Shown here piece after piece: positions 1-9,055 of a DNA stretch of 64,000 bases. The stretch is from the NCBI RefSeq assembly GCF_038967635.1, contig NZ_CP152413.1:5026001-5090000 (forward strand). Reading direction: 5' to 3'. Numbering within the stretch: the first letter of the stretch is position 1; each line of letters starts with the position of its first letter. The stretch comes from Bradyrhizobium sp. B124. Its GTDB lineage: Bacteria; Pseudomonadota; Alphaproteobacteria; Rhizobiales; Xanthobacteraceae. The notes under the pieces are model-generated. The model worked only from the letters and a program-made list of their open reading frames with translations. It was not told the DNA's origin and searched no databases. A program made the translations under genes and the position numbers.

Positions 1-30
1 AACACGAATCCAGCCGTGGACTCCGTTTCA

Positions 31-205
31 CCTCGCCCCGCGTGCGGGGAGAGGTCGGAACGCATCGTTAGATGCGTTCCGGGTGAGGGGGAGCCTCCAC
101 GAACGTAGCTATCACCGCATCTGCGGAGACGGCCCCTCACCCCAACCCTCTAAGAGCGAGCTTCGCTCGTCTCGGCCCCGTAAGAACGGGGAGAGGGAGT
201 GCAGC
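31..205. repeat. Composite palindromic repeat upstream of the amidohydrolase
   Basis: A GC-rich left part ending in a gggtgaggggg motif is mirrored by a right part beginning cccctcacccc. Each half contains smaller hairpins of its own, for example gcatc/gatgc around 63-77 and gagcgagcttcgctc near 152-166. It resembles the intergenic palindromes common in Bradyrhizobium. No gene is recognised in 1-362; the short reading frames there have no recognisable domain. The sequence between 206 and 362 holds only a weak Shine-Dalgarno-like GGGATGAAA before the ATG at 363. Confidence 0.6.
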
Positions 206-362
206 GCCGCGCGTCGCGGAACAAATTTCCGCCGGGCGCAACGCGCGATCCTCGCGGGCAAATCACCGCCAGCGCATCCCAGAGCTTCACCGGCGATGGT
301 TGACAGCATCAAGGGCTCACCCATGATGCCGGCAACCAAGAACAGCCACGGGATGAAACGCC

Positions 363-2081
363 ATGACCTCGACCCCAGACCTCGTGATCCGCGGCGGCAA
401 CATCGCCGACGGCAAGGGCGGCGACCTCTATGAAGCCGATGTCGCGATCTCAGGCGGCAAGATCACCGAAGTCGGCAAGGTCGCCGCAAAAGGCAAGGAA
501 GAGATCGACGCGCGCGGCAGACTGGTGGCGCCCGGCTTCGTCGACGTCCACACCCATTACGACGGCCAGGTGACCTGGAGCCAGGACATCACGCCGTCGT
601 CGCAGAACGGCGTCACGACAGCGATCATGGGCAATTGCGGCGTCGGCTTCGCGCCGTGCCGGCCGAGCGATCACGGCAGGCTGATCGAGCTGATGGAAGG
701 CGTCGAGGACATTCCGGAGCCGGTGCTCTCCGCCGGCATTCCTTGGGCGTGGGAAAGCTTCCCCGATTACATGGAGTGGCTGTCGAAGCGCAGCTTCGAC
801 ATGGACATCGGCGCGCAACTGCCGCACGCGGCGCTGCGGGTCTATGTGATGGGCGAGCGCGGCGCGCGCCGCGATCCCGCGACGCCCGAGGACAATCAGG
901 CCATGGCGGCGCTCGCCGGTGATGCGGTGCGGTCCGGCGCGCTGGGCTTCTCGACCTCGCGCACGCTCAACCACCGCACTTCGACCGGCGACTACACGCC
1001 GACGCTGAAAGCGGGCGAAGATGAATTGACCGCGATCGCCGGCGCGATGCACGGCGTCGGCCGCAGCGTGCTGCAATTCGTGCTCGACCAGAGCACCGTC
1101 CACGAAGATCTGCCGATGATGCTGCGGGTCGCCGAGAACACGAGGTGCCCGATCTCGTTCTCCGTCGCCCAGGCCGACAAGGCGCCGCGGCGCTGGCGGC
1201 AGACCATGGACACCATCAATGAGGCCGCCGCCCGCGGCCTGTCGATCACGACCCAGATCGCGGCGCGGCCGGTCGGGCTGCTGCTCGGGCTGGAATTGTC
1301 GCGCAACCCGTTCCAGACCCATCCGAGCTATCGCGAAATCGCCAGGCTGCCGCTGGCCGAGCGGCTGACGCAGTTGCGGCGGCCCGAAGTGCGCGCGGCG
1401 ATCCTGAGCGAGAGCGCGACGGCGACCGACGATCCGCTGTTCTTCCGGCCGAACTACGACAAGATGTATCTGCTGGGTAATCCGCCGGACTATGAGCAGC
1501 CGCCGGAGAACGCGCTCGGCCCGCAGGCGCGCCGCCAGGGCCGGCAGCCGGAAGAGCTCGCCTATGACGCGATGCTGACCGACGAGGGCCGCGGCATGCT
1601 CTATGTGCCGTTCCTGAATTATGCCGACGGCAATCTCGATGCCGTGCATGAGATGCTGCGCGAACCCAGCGCCGTGCCCGGCCTGTCCGACGGCGGTGCG
1701 CATTGCGGCATCATCTGCGATGCCAGCTTCCCGACCTATCTGCTGACGCACTGGACGCGCGACCGCAGTCGCGGCGAGAAGCTCTCGATCCCGTTCGTGA
1801 TCGCGGCGCAGTCGCGCAAGACCGCGCTTTCGGTCGGCCTCACCGATCGTGGCGTGATCGCGCCCGGCTTCAAGGCCGACGTCAACGTGATCGACTACGA
1901 CCGGCTGCATCTGCATCCTCCGAAGGTGCATTACGACCTGCCGGTCGGCGGCCGCCGCCTGTTGCAACAGGTCGACGGCTACGACGCCACCATCGTCTCC
2001 GGCGTGGTCACCCAGCGCGAGGGCAAGGCCACCGGCGCGCGGCCGGGCAGGCTGGTGCGCGGCGCGCAGGGCATGAATTGA
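363..2081 (+). CDS. D-aminoacylase / N-acyl-D-amino-acid deacylase family amidohydrolase
   Basis: A 572-residue zinc amidohydrolase. The N-terminal beta-sandwich half (residues 1-55) leads into GFVDVHTHYDGQ, giving the metal-binding HxH pair at H63 and H65. GNCGVGF follows and supplies the cysteine that acts as a metal ligand in D-aminoacylases. SDGGAHCG near residue 445 carries the late Asp/His site. The C-terminus (IAPGFKADVNVIDYD) is the returning small beta-domain typical of the superfamily. Members hydrolyse N-acyl-D-amino acids or related cyclic amides in the cytoplasm; the substrate here cannot be read from sequence. Length is close to the family norm. It is a single gene flanked by repeats. 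The MFS transporter downstream is convergent and may or may not be functionally linked. Confidence 0.85.
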   Translation: MTSTPDLVIRGGNIADGKGGDLYEADVAISGGKITEVGKVAAKGKEEIDARGRLVAPGFVDVHTHYDGQVTWSQDITPSSQNGVTTAIMGNCGVGFAPCRPSDHGRLIELMEGVEDIPEPVLSAGIPWAWESFPDYMEWLSKRSFDMDIGAQLPHAALRVYVMGERGARRDPATPEDNQAMAALAGDAVRSGALGFSTSRTLNHRTSTGDYTPTLKAGEDELTAIAGAMHGVGRSVLQFVLDQSTVHEDLPMMLRVAENTRCPISFSVAQADKAPRRWRQTMDTINEAAARGLSITTQIAARPVGLLLGLELSRNPFQTHPSYREIARLPLAERLTQLRRPEVRAAILSESATATDDPLFFRPNYDKMYLLGNPPDYEQPPENALGPQARRQGRQPEELAYDAMLTDEGRGMLYVPFLNYADGNLDAVHEMLREPSAVPGLSDGGAHCGIICDASFPTYLLTHWTRDRSRGEKLSIPFVIAAQSRKTALSVGLTDRGVIAPGFKADVNVIDYDRLHLHPPKVHYDLPVGGRRLLQQVDGYDATIVSGVVTQREGKATGARPGRLVRGAQGMN

Positions 2082-2089
2082 GGTAGCTT

Positions 2090-2177
2090 GTAGCCCGGAT
2101 GAAGCGAAGCGCAATCCGGGGCAGCTCGATCCGAGGATAGCAAGGCCCCGGATTTCGCTGCGCTTCATCCGGGCTAC
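2090..2177. repeat. Palindromic repeat with tagcccgga ends
   Basis: An inverted repeat begins gtagcccggatgaagcg and ends with the complementary cgcttcatccgggctac, with inner arms atccgggg/ccccggat. It lies 8 bp after the amidohydrolase stop codon, so a transcript would fold into a long hairpin there. It has no T-run, so a terminator role is uncertain. Confidence 0.75.
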
Positions 2178-2217
2178 AGAGAGCTCGACATTGACGCGAA
2201 CCGCGGCCGCCGCGTCC

Positions 2218-2388
2218 ACCCTCCCCTGGAGGGGGAGGGTCGCTGGGCATGTAGCGAAGCGGAATGCGCAGCGGGGTGGGGTGACGGTCTCTCCACACGG
2301 ATGCTGCCCGTGTTGAGAGATCACCCCACCCCGTCTCACATTTCGTTGCGCTCAATGTGATCCGACCCTCCCCCTCCAGGGGAGGGTC
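2218..2388. repeat. Long imperfect inverted repeat between convergent genes
   Basis: Outer arms accctcccctggaggggg and ccccctccaggggagggt are near-perfect complements. Inner arms around ggggtggggtga and tcaccccacccc add a second stem. It fills the gap between the convergent amidohydrolase and MFS genes. Confidence 0.75.
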
Positions 2389-2403
2389 GAAGCAGCACGT
2401 CCC

Positions 2404-3720
2404 TTACGTCGGCGACATCGCGCCCTTGATCGTGCCCGCTTGCTGCGAGCTGCCGGTCAGCCGCGCACGCTCGGTGTTGGGCCACAGCAGCAGCAATCCG
2501 AGCAGGCCGGAGCCGACCATGATTGCGGCGTTGATGGTGAAGCCGCTCATATAGCCGGCCATCGGCGTGGCAGCGTGCTGGATCACACTGCCCATCACCG
2601 TCGGCGCCAGGATGCCTGAGATGGTGTACAGCGCGCCGTAGATCGCGATGATCGCGCCGCGCTGCGACACCGGCGTGAACTCGCCGAGCATCGGCGGACA
2701 CACCACATAGATCGAGCCGCACAGGCCGGAGCCGATCACCAGCAGTGCGATCATCAGCGCGCCGGGCGGCGCATAGGGCAGCGTTGCGAGAATGGCGCCG
2801 CCGATGATCAGAGGCACCGAGCCGAGCACGCCGCGCGCGCCGCGGGTGGTGAAGCCGCGCGCCAGCATCAGCTGCGAGATCCAGCCGGTCAGGAGCACGA
2901 TCGTCGCACCGAAGATCCAGGGCAGGATCGAGACGAAGCCGGCCTGCTGCTGCGAGAAGCCGAGCCCCTCGATGATGAAGGAGGTGAACCAGGTCAGCCC
3001 GAGCGACAACGCCCAGTAGGCGCCGAAGGTCGCGACCACGCAGCCGACGAAGGTGCGCGACGTCAGCAGCTTCCAGTAGGGAATCCGTGGCTCGTCGGCA
3101 AGAACGGCAGCCGTCGACACCAGCGGCCCTTCCTTGCCGAGCGCGAACCAGGCGACGCTCCAGAGCAGGCCGACGATGCCGAGCGCGCCGAAGGCGTGAT
3201 GCCAGCTGTGATTGACGATGATCCAGTTCAGCGCGGGCACCGCGAGGATCACGCCAAACGCCGACCCCTGCGACAGGATCGCGGTCGGCAGCGTGCGCTT
3301 CTCATCCGGAAACCATTTGTAGATCGCGTGCGCGGCGACCGAGAAGGCCGGTCCCTCGCCGGCGCCGAGGATGATGCGGCAGATCGTGAGCGTCGTGAGG
3401 CTGACGGTGCCGATCATCGGAAATTGCGTCAGCGACCAGATCACCGCCAGGATCAGCAGCACCCAACGCGTGTCGACGCGGTTGACGATGAAGCCGACCA
3501 CGATCGCCGAGATCGAGAACAGATAGAAGAAGGATGAGCCGAGATCGCCGAACTGCTCCGGGGTGAGACCCATCTCCTTCCGGATCGGCACGCCGGCAAG
3601 CCCGACCACGATCTTGTCCGCAAAGTTCACCACCATGTACAGGAACAGAAGGAAGGTGATTTGCCAGGCGCCTTTGGGCGTCCCCTTCGACATCCCCTTG
3701 GGCGTCGGTTGCGTCGTCAT
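2404..3720 (-). CDS. Major facilitator superfamily transporter
   Basis: A 438-residue polytopic membrane protein. The first long hydrophobic stretch (LLFLYMVVNFADKIVVGLAG) is followed by about twelve predicted membrane segments in two halves. The conserved loop after helix 2 is present in degenerate form (FIVNRVDTRW). The general pattern resembles anion:cation symporter or sugar-acid MFS members, which take up organic acids, but the substrate is unknown. The ATG at 3720 is chosen over the upstream ATG at 3783 because GGGGAG lies about 7 bases before it. The N-terminus starts with a short hydrophilic Thr/Lys/Gly-rich segment. The gene stands alone and converges on the amidohydrolase across a long inverted repeat. 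Confidence 0.85.
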   Translation of the reverse strand: MTTQPTPKGMSKGTPKGAWQITFLLFLYMVVNFADKIVVGLAGVPIRKEMGLTPEQFGDLGSSFFYLFSISAIVVGFIVNRVDTRWVLLILAVIWSLTQFPMIGTVSLTTLTICRIILGAGEGPAFSVAAHAIYKWFPDEKRTLPTAILSQGSAFGVILAVPALNWIIVNHSWHHAFGALGIVGLLWSVAWFALGKEGPLVSTAAVLADEPRIPYWKLLTSRTFVGCVVATFGAYWALSLGLTWFTSFIIEGLGFSQQQAGFVSILPWIFGATIVLLTGWISQLMLARGFTTRGARGVLGSVPLIIGGAILATLPYAPPGALMIALLVIGSGLCGSIYVVCPPMLGEFTPVSQRGAIIAIYGALYTISGILAPTVMGSVIQHAATPMAGYMSGFTINAAIMVGSGLLGLLLLWPNTERARLTGSSQQAGTIKGAMSPT

Positions 3721-3965
3721 GTCTGGCTCCCCGTCGTTTCGTTTTTTGGCTCGTAAGATCGGCCCCGCCGGGATGCTAGCCACGCCTCGCCGCGCAACGC
3801 AACCCGCATTTCCTCGGGTTCTGTGGCCGGCGCGACACGACGGCCGGGCAAGCGCGCCCCGATCACGATCGCGTCGTCGCGGCCAGTGAAGCGGTGATCT
3901 GTCATGGGCCGGCTGCTATGCTCGGGGCAACGAAAAGCCGAGGTTATTGAAGGTTGGGTTATTTC

Positions 3966-4724
3966 ATGAACAGATCGATCCTTCGCGCGGCCGCCTGCGC
4001 TGCGCTTATGTCCGCCACGCTGCTCGCCGTGCCTGAAGTCCGCGCCGAGGACGCCGCCGGTCCCGACTATGCGGCGATCGTCGCCGCGCCCGATCGCAGC
4101 GATGCGGATCGCCAGGTCGACCAGCGCCGCCAGCCGGCCAAGATGCTCGCCTTTGCCGGCGTCAAGCCCGGCATGACCATTCTCGACATGGCCGCGAGCG
4201 CCGGCTACAGCACCGAATTGCTCGCGCGCACCGTCGCCCCTTCGGGCAAGGTCTACGCGCAGGATTCGGCGACCGTGCTCGAGCGCTTCGTCAAGGACAA
4301 GTTCGACACCCGTGCCAAGGCGCCGGCGATGAAGAACGTCGTCCATGTCGTGCGCGACTATGACGATCCGATCCCGCCCGAGGTCAACAACCTCGACATG
4401 ATCACCTTGTTCTTTTTCTATCACGACATCAGCTATCTGCCGGTCGACCGCGCCGCGATGAACAAGAAGATGTTCGCCGCGCTCAAACCCGGCGGCTTCC
4501 TGGTCATCGCGGACCACTCGGCCAAGGCGGGCGAAGGCGTAAGCGTCGCCAAGACGCTGCACCGGATCGAGGAGAGCACCCTGAAGCAGGAGATCGAGGC
4601 GGCCGGCTTCAAGCTGGTGGCCGAGGCCGATTTCCTGCATCATGCGGAGGACCCGAAGGACATTCCCGTCTTCAAGGCGCCGGTGCCGATCGACGAGTTC
4701 GTCCTGAAATACCAGAAGCCTTGA
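3966..4724 (+). CDS. Exported SAM-dependent methyltransferase-like protein (COG4798 type)
   Basis: A 252-residue protein with a clear Sec signal peptide (MNRSILRAAACAALMSATLLA, cleavage probably after VRA). The mature part has the order of a class I methyltransferase fold. The usual glycine-rich SAM loop is degenerate: LDMAASAGYST replaces the expected DxGxGxG. Later elements include VDxxDMITLFFFYHD-like residues and KPGGFLVIADHS, a typical strand-5 region. It resembles the predicted secreted methyltransferases grouped as COG4798, whose function is not established. ATG at 3966 is preferred to the TTG at 3954 because the signal peptide begins there. Whether it binds SAM outside the cytoplasm is unknown. 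Confidence 0.75.
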   Translation: MNRSILRAAACAALMSATLLAVPEVRAEDAAGPDYAAIVAAPDRSDADRQVDQRRQPAKMLAFAGVKPGMTILDMAASAGYSTELLARTVAPSGKVYAQDSATVLERFVKDKFDTRAKAPAMKNVVHVVRDYDDPIPPEVNNLDMITLFFFYHDISYLPVDRAAMNKKMFAALKPGGFLVIADHSAKAGEGVSVAKTLHRIEESTLKQEIEAAGFKLVAEADFLHHAEDPKDIPVFKAPVPIDEFVLKYQKP

Positions 4725-4764
4725 ATGAGGCACGGCCATCGCTTCATCTGACCAGACCGTCGCG

Positions 4765-5418
4765 GTGCTTCGCGTCACCGGCCTGACCAAGAGTTACCGC
4801 TCTGCCAGTGAAGACGTCGCGGTGCTGCGCGGCGTCGATCTGGCCGTTGCAACCGGCGAGAGCGTGGCGCTGTCAGGCGAATCCGGCAGCGGCAAGAGCA
4901 CGCTGCTGCATCTGATCGCGGGGCTGGACGCCGCCGACAGCGGCGAGATCAGGCTTGCCGATATCACGGTCTCCGCCCTCAGCGACGCCGGCCGCGCCGA
5001 GCTGCGCCGCGACCGGCTCGGCCTCGTGTTCCAGCAATTCAACCTGATCCCGAGTCTGACGGTTGCGGACAATCTCGTGTTCCAGTCCCGCATCGCCGGC
5101 CGGCACGATTCCGCCTGGCATGACGAGCTGGTCGAGCGGCTCGGGCTCAAGCAGCTCCTCAAGCGCTATCCCGAGCAATTGTCCGGCGGCCAGCAGCAGC
5201 GCGTCGCGATCGGCCGCGCGCTGGCGCCGAAGCCGCTGTTGCTGCTCGCCGATGAGCCGACCGGCAATCTCGACGAGGACACCGCCGACGAGGTGCTGCG
5301 GCTGGCACGCGATCTGGTTGCTCGCACCGGCTGCGGCTTCCTGATGGTCACCCACAGCGCGCGGCTCGCCGCGACGCTCGACCGCCAGGTCACCCTGCAT
5401 GCCGGTATAATCGCATGA
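4765..5418 (+). CDS. ABC transporter ATP-binding protein (LolD/MacB-like)
   Basis: A 217-residue ATPase with Walker A GESGSGKST, signature LSGGQQQR, Walker B LLLLADEP and the H-loop MVTHS. The NLxED segment after Walker B and the overall length match the LolD/MacB/FtsE group, which power FtsX-type permeases rather than importers. The GTG start is the first plausible codon after an in-frame stop at 4726; no strong ribosome site is seen. It shares an ATGA overlap with the permease gene downstream, so the two are translationally coupled and should form one complex at the inner membrane. Confidence 0.88.
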   Translation: MLRVTGLTKSYRSASEDVAVLRGVDLAVATGESVALSGESGSGKSTLLHLIAGLDAADSGEIRLADITVSALSDAGRAELRRDRLGLVFQQFNLIPSLTVADNLVFQSRIAGRHDSAWHDELVERLGLKQLLKRYPEQLSGGQQQRVAIGRALAPKPLLLLADEPTGNLDEDTADEVLRLARDLVARTGCGFLMVTHSARLAATLDRQVTLHAGIIA

Positions 5419-7874
5419 GGCGGGCGCTGTGGATTCTTGCGGTGCTGCTGAGCCATTGGCGGCGGCATCCGATGCAGCTCGCGACGCTGTTGATCGGGCT
5501 GATCTCGGCCACCGCGCTGTGGAGCGGCGTGCAGGCGCTGAACCAGCAGGCCCGCATCGCCTATAACCGCGCCGCCGCGACCTTCGGCGGCTCGCGCACC
5601 GCCATGCTGGTGAGCCGCGACAGCGCGACCTTCCCGCAAAAACTGTTCGTCGATCTGCGCCGCGCCGGCTGGCCGGTGTCACCGACGCTGGAGGGCCGGG
5701 TCCAGATCGACGGGCGCAGCTTGCGCCTGCTCGGCGTCGAGCCGGTGACGCTGCCGTCCGAGGTCGGCAACGCACCGGCGGTCGGACGCGGCAGCCTGCT
5801 ATCCTTCGTCACGCCGCCCGGCGAGATGCTGGTGGCGGGCGAGACGCTGCGCGATCTCGGCCTCAAGGAAGGCGAACGGCCGCAGGCCAACGGCATCACC
5901 TTGCCGCCGCTGCGCGTGCAGGCGGAGCTCGCACCCGGCGCGCTGGTCGTCGATATCGGCATCGCGCAGGACATCCTGAAGATGCCCGGCCAGGTGTCGC
6001 GCCTGCTGGTCGGCAAATCGAAAACGCCGCGCGCGACGCTTGAAAGCGTGGCCGGCGAAAAACTTCGGCTGGTGGAGCCGAGCGCCGAGAGCGACCTCGA
6101 GCGCCTGACCGACAGTTTCCATCTCAACCTCACCGCATTCGGCCTGCTGTCGTTCTTCGTCGGCCTGTTCATCGTCAACTCCGCGGTCGGCCTCGCTTTC
6201 GAACAGCGGCTGCCGATGCTGCGCACCTTGCGCGCCTGTGGCGCCTCGGCACGGCTGCTCAACACCGTGCTGGTGATCGAGCTGGTGTCGCTGGCGCTGG
6301 TCGCCGGCCTGATTGGCCTCGTCTGCGGCTACTTCATTGCGGCAGCCTTGCTGCCCGATGTCGCGGCCTCGCTGCGCGGGCTCTATGGCGCGCAGATCCC
6401 CGGACAGCTTTCGCTCAAGCCCGCCTGGTGGTTCGCCGGCATCGCCATCAGCATCCTGGGCGCGCTCGCAGCCGCCGCCGCGAGCCTTGCCAAGGCGATC
6501 CGGATGCCGGTGCTTACGACGGCGCAGCCGCAGGCCTGGCAGCAGGCGCAACGGCGCTGGCTCATGTTCCAGAGTGCCGCGGCACTCGCGGTGTTTGCGG
6601 TCGCCGCGGCTCTGATTCAGTTCGGCGATTCCCTGATCGCGGGCTTTGCCGTGCTGGCTGCGCTGATGCTGGGCGCGGCGCTGATCCTGCCGATGGTGCT
6701 GCAGATCGCGCTCGCGTTCGGCCAGCGCAGCGCGCGGGCGCCGGTCGGCATGTGGTTCTGGGCCGACAGCCGCCAGCAGCTCTCGGGCCTCTCGCTGGCG
6801 CTGATGGCGCTGTTGCTCGCGCTCGCGGTCAATGTCGGCGTCAGCACCATGGTGGAGAGTTTTAGCCGCACCTTCCTGGTCTGGCTCGACGGCCGCCTCG
6901 CCGCCGACGTCTACATCAGCGCCGCCAGCGATCAGCAGGCGAAAGAGATCAAGGCGTGGTTACGTGACCGGCCCGAGGTTCAGGCCATCCTGCCCGGCGG
7001 CCGCGCCGACACCCAGCTTGGCGGCGCGCCGATCGAGGTGCTCGGCCTGCCCGACCACGTCACCTATCGCGACAACTGGCCATTGCTGGAAAGCACGGCG
7101 AATGCCTGGGTGCGCTTGCGTCCCGGCGACACTTGTCTGGTCAGCGAGCAGCTGTCGCGGCGGATGAAGCTTGCGATTGGCGATCATATCGAGGTGCCTG
7201 CCCCGGGCGGCAACTGGCCGCTCGAGATCGTCGGCATCTATGCCGATTACGGCAACCCCAAAGGCCAGATCGCGGTCAACTTCGCCGCGCTGACCCGGCG
7301 CTTTCCGCTGACGCCGCAGACCCGGATCGGGCTCCGCGTCGCGCCCGATCACATCGCCCCGCTGATCACAGCATTGCAGGAGAAGTTCGGCCTCGACGAC
7401 CGCAACGTCGCCGACCAGGCGACGATGAAGCGGGAATCCAGGCGGGTGTTCAACCGCACCTTCTCGGTGACCGCGGCGCTCAACGCCTTCACGCTCGGCG
7501 TCGCCGGCATCGCGCTCCTGACCAGCCTGCTCACGCTGGCCAATTCGCGGCTGCCGCAGCTTGCGCCGCTGTGGGCGATCGGCCTGACGCGGCGGCGGCT
7601 CGCGGCGCTCGAACTGTTGAAGACCATGGCGGTCGCATTGATCACCGCGCTGTTCGCACTGCCGCTCGGCCTTCTGGTTGCGTGGTGCCTGCTTGCGATC
7701 GTCAATGTGAAAGCATTCGGCTGGCGGCTGCCGTTCCACGTCTTCCCATTGCAGCTGATCGAGCTGCTCGCCGTGGCACTCACCGCCGCCTTCTGTGCGG
7801 CGGCGCTGCCGGTCGCTAGACTGGCGCGCATGCAGCCAGCCAGCCTGATCAGGATCTTCGTCAATGAGCGCTAG
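5415..7874 (+). CDS. FtsX-family ABC transporter permease
   Basis: An 819-residue membrane protein. A membrane segment near residues 15-35 is followed by a periplasmic domain. A first FtsX-like bundle spans about 235-360. Further hydrophobic helices lie at about 390-480, then a second periplasmic domain, and a second FtsX bundle occupies 690-815. This duplicated layout is seen in large permeases (YbbP-like) that partner LolD/MacB-type ATPases. It overlaps the ATPase gene by 4 bp and the next gene by 11 bp, which implies one operon. In comparable operons the third gene encodes an AttH/CrtC-like lipocalin-fold protein, as here. The transported substrate is unknown, possibly a lipid or lipoprotein-like compound. 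Confidence 0.85.
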   Translation: MRRALWILAVLLSHWRRHPMQLATLLIGLISATALWSGVQALNQQARIAYNRAAATFGGSRTAMLVSRDSATFPQKLFVDLRRAGWPVSPTLEGRVQIDGRSLRLLGVEPVTLPSEVGNAPAVGRGSLLSFVTPPGEMLVAGETLRDLGLKEGERPQANGITLPPLRVQAELAPGALVVDIGIAQDILKMPGQVSRLLVGKSKTPRATLESVAGEKLRLVEPSAESDLERLTDSFHLNLTAFGLLSFFVGLFIVNSAVGLAFEQRLPMLRTLRACGASARLLNTVLVIELVSLALVAGLIGLVCGYFIAAALLPDVAASLRGLYGAQIPGQLSLKPAWWFAGIAISILGALAAAAASLAKAIRMPVLTTAQPQAWQQAQRRWLMFQSAAALAVFAVAAALIQFGDSLIAGFAVLAALMLGAALILPMVLQIALAFGQRSARAPVGMWFWADSRQQLSGLSLALMALLLALAVNVGVSTMVESFSRTFLVWLDGRLAADVYISAASDQQAKEIKAWLRDRPEVQAILPGGRADTQLGGAPIEVLGLPDHVTYRDNWPLLESTANAWVRLRPGDTCLVSEQLSRRMKLAIGDHIEVPAPGGNWPLEIVGIYADYGNPKGQIAVNFAALTRRFPLTPQTRIGLRVAPDHIAPLITALQEKFGLDDRNVADQATMKRESRRVFNRTFSVTAALNAFTLGVAGIALLTSLLTLANSRLPQLAPLWAIGLTRRRLAALELLKTMAVALITALFALPLGLLVAWCLLAIVNVKAFGWRLPFHVFPLQLIELLAVALTAAFCAAALPVARLARMQPASLIRIFVNER

Positions 7875-8949
7875 CGGCATGATCACGCGGCGCGCGTTTG
7901 CCGGCGGCGCGCTGGCGCTCGCGCTCGGCGGCAAGAGCCGTGCGCAGGGCTTCGCCGGGCTCGGCGAGAATGCCGAAGGTTTTGCCGCCGTCACGCCGGG
8001 CAAGCCATTCGTATTCCCAATCGATCACGGCCCGCATCCGGAATTCCGGATCGAATGGTGGTACGTGACGGCGAATCTCTCCGACGCGAATGGCGCGGCC
8101 TATGGCGCGCAATGGACGTTGTTCCGCCAGACGATGAAGCCGGGCGGACCTGCCGAGGGCTGGGCCAACCAGCAGGTCTGGATGGGCCACGCCGCCGTGA
8201 CCAACGCCACCACGCATCGCTTCAGCGAGACCTTTGCGCGCGGCGGCGTTGGGCAGGCCGGCGTCGAGGCCACGCCGTTCCGCGCCTGGATCGACGCCTG
8301 GGAGATGCACGGGATCGATCCATTCGATACGCAGCGCATCGCGCCGCTCGAGCTGAAGGCTTCGGCTGCCGACTTCAGCACCGCGCTCCGCCTCGACGCC
8401 AATCGCCCGCTGGTGCTGCAGGGCGACCATGGCTACAGCCGCAAGTCGGATCGCGGACAAGCCTCCTATTACTACAGCCAGCCGTTCTACCAGGCATCCG
8501 GCCGCATCGTGATCGACGACAGACCGATCGACGTCACGGGCATGGCCTGGATGGATCGCGAATGGAGCAGCCAGCCATTGGCGGTGGATCAAACCGGCTG
8601 GGACTGGTTCTCGCTGCATCTGCCCGGCGACGAGAAGCTGATGCTATACCGGCTGCGCCAGAAGGATGGCCGCGAGAACCTGTTCGGCAACTGGTTCACG
8701 CCGGACGGCCGCTCGGCCGAGATCGCCGGCCCCGGCAACAGCATCACGCCAGTTGCGACCACCGAGATCGACGGCCGCAAGCTGCCGACGTCATGGCACG
8801 TCGCCGTTCCGGCGCGCGGCCTTGCCGTCGAAACCACGCCGCTCAATCCGAAGGCCTGGATGGGGACCAGCTTCCCCTATTGGGAAGGCCCGATCCGCTT
8901 TGCGGGCAGCCACGCGGGAATCGGCTATCTTGAGATGACCGGGTACTGA
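7864..8949 (+). CDS. AttH/CrtC-type lipocalin-like protein with Tat signal
   Basis: A 361-residue protein whose N-terminus carries a twin-arginine signal (ITRRAFAGG followed by a hydrophobic stretch and an Ala-x-Ala-like end). The mature part matches the AttH/CrtC (hydroxyneurosporene synthase-like) family. Signature stretches are FRIEWWYVTANL near residue 60, WTLFRQ, GMAWMDREWSS and GWDWFSLHL. Relatives include carotenoid hydratases and the Agrobacterium attachment protein AttH; the fold is two lipocalin-like barrels. Being Tat-exported and in an operon with an FtsX-type transporter suggests a periplasmic partner of that transporter, perhaps handling a hydrophobic ligand. Carotenoid chemistry is not supported, because no carotenoid genes are nearby. 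Confidence 0.8.
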   Translation: MSASGMITRRAFAGGALALALGGKSRAQGFAGLGENAEGFAAVTPGKPFVFPIDHGPHPEFRIEWWYVTANLSDANGAAYGAQWTLFRQTMKPGGPAEGWANQQVWMGHAAVTNATTHRFSETFARGGVGQAGVEATPFRAWIDAWEMHGIDPFDTQRIAPLELKASAADFSTALRLDANRPLVLQGDHGYSRKSDRGQASYYYSQPFYQASGRIVIDDRPIDVTGMAWMDREWSSQPLAVDQTGWDWFSLHLPGDEKLMLYRLRQKDGRENLFGNWFTPDGRSAEIAGPGNSITPVATTEIDGRKLPTSWHVAVPARGLAVETTPLNPKAWMGTSFPYWEGPIRFAGSHAGIGYLEMTGY

Positions 8950-9055
8950 AACGCCGACAGAAGATCGGCGCGCCCAAATTCGTCCAGCCCGTCACACCGG
9001 TCGCTGCCGCCCCGTCATGACATCGGGGCCAATGAAACAAGAGGACACGCCTGAC

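Noticed and set aside
112..339. Small hydrophobic protein on the minus strand before the amidohydrolase
   Set aside because: The frame runs through a palindromic repeat and has no ribosome site or recognisable family, although its first 30 residues are hydrophobic.
450..2339. 629-residue minus-strand frame
   Set aside because: It is antisense to the amidohydrolase gene, which has clear zinc motifs. The mirror product is Arg/Ala/Gly-rich with no recognisable domain.
7864..8949. Carotenoid hydratase (crtC) for pigment synthesis
   Set aside because: The family match is real, but no carotenoid genes are nearby and the operon encodes an exporter, so a pigment role is not supported.
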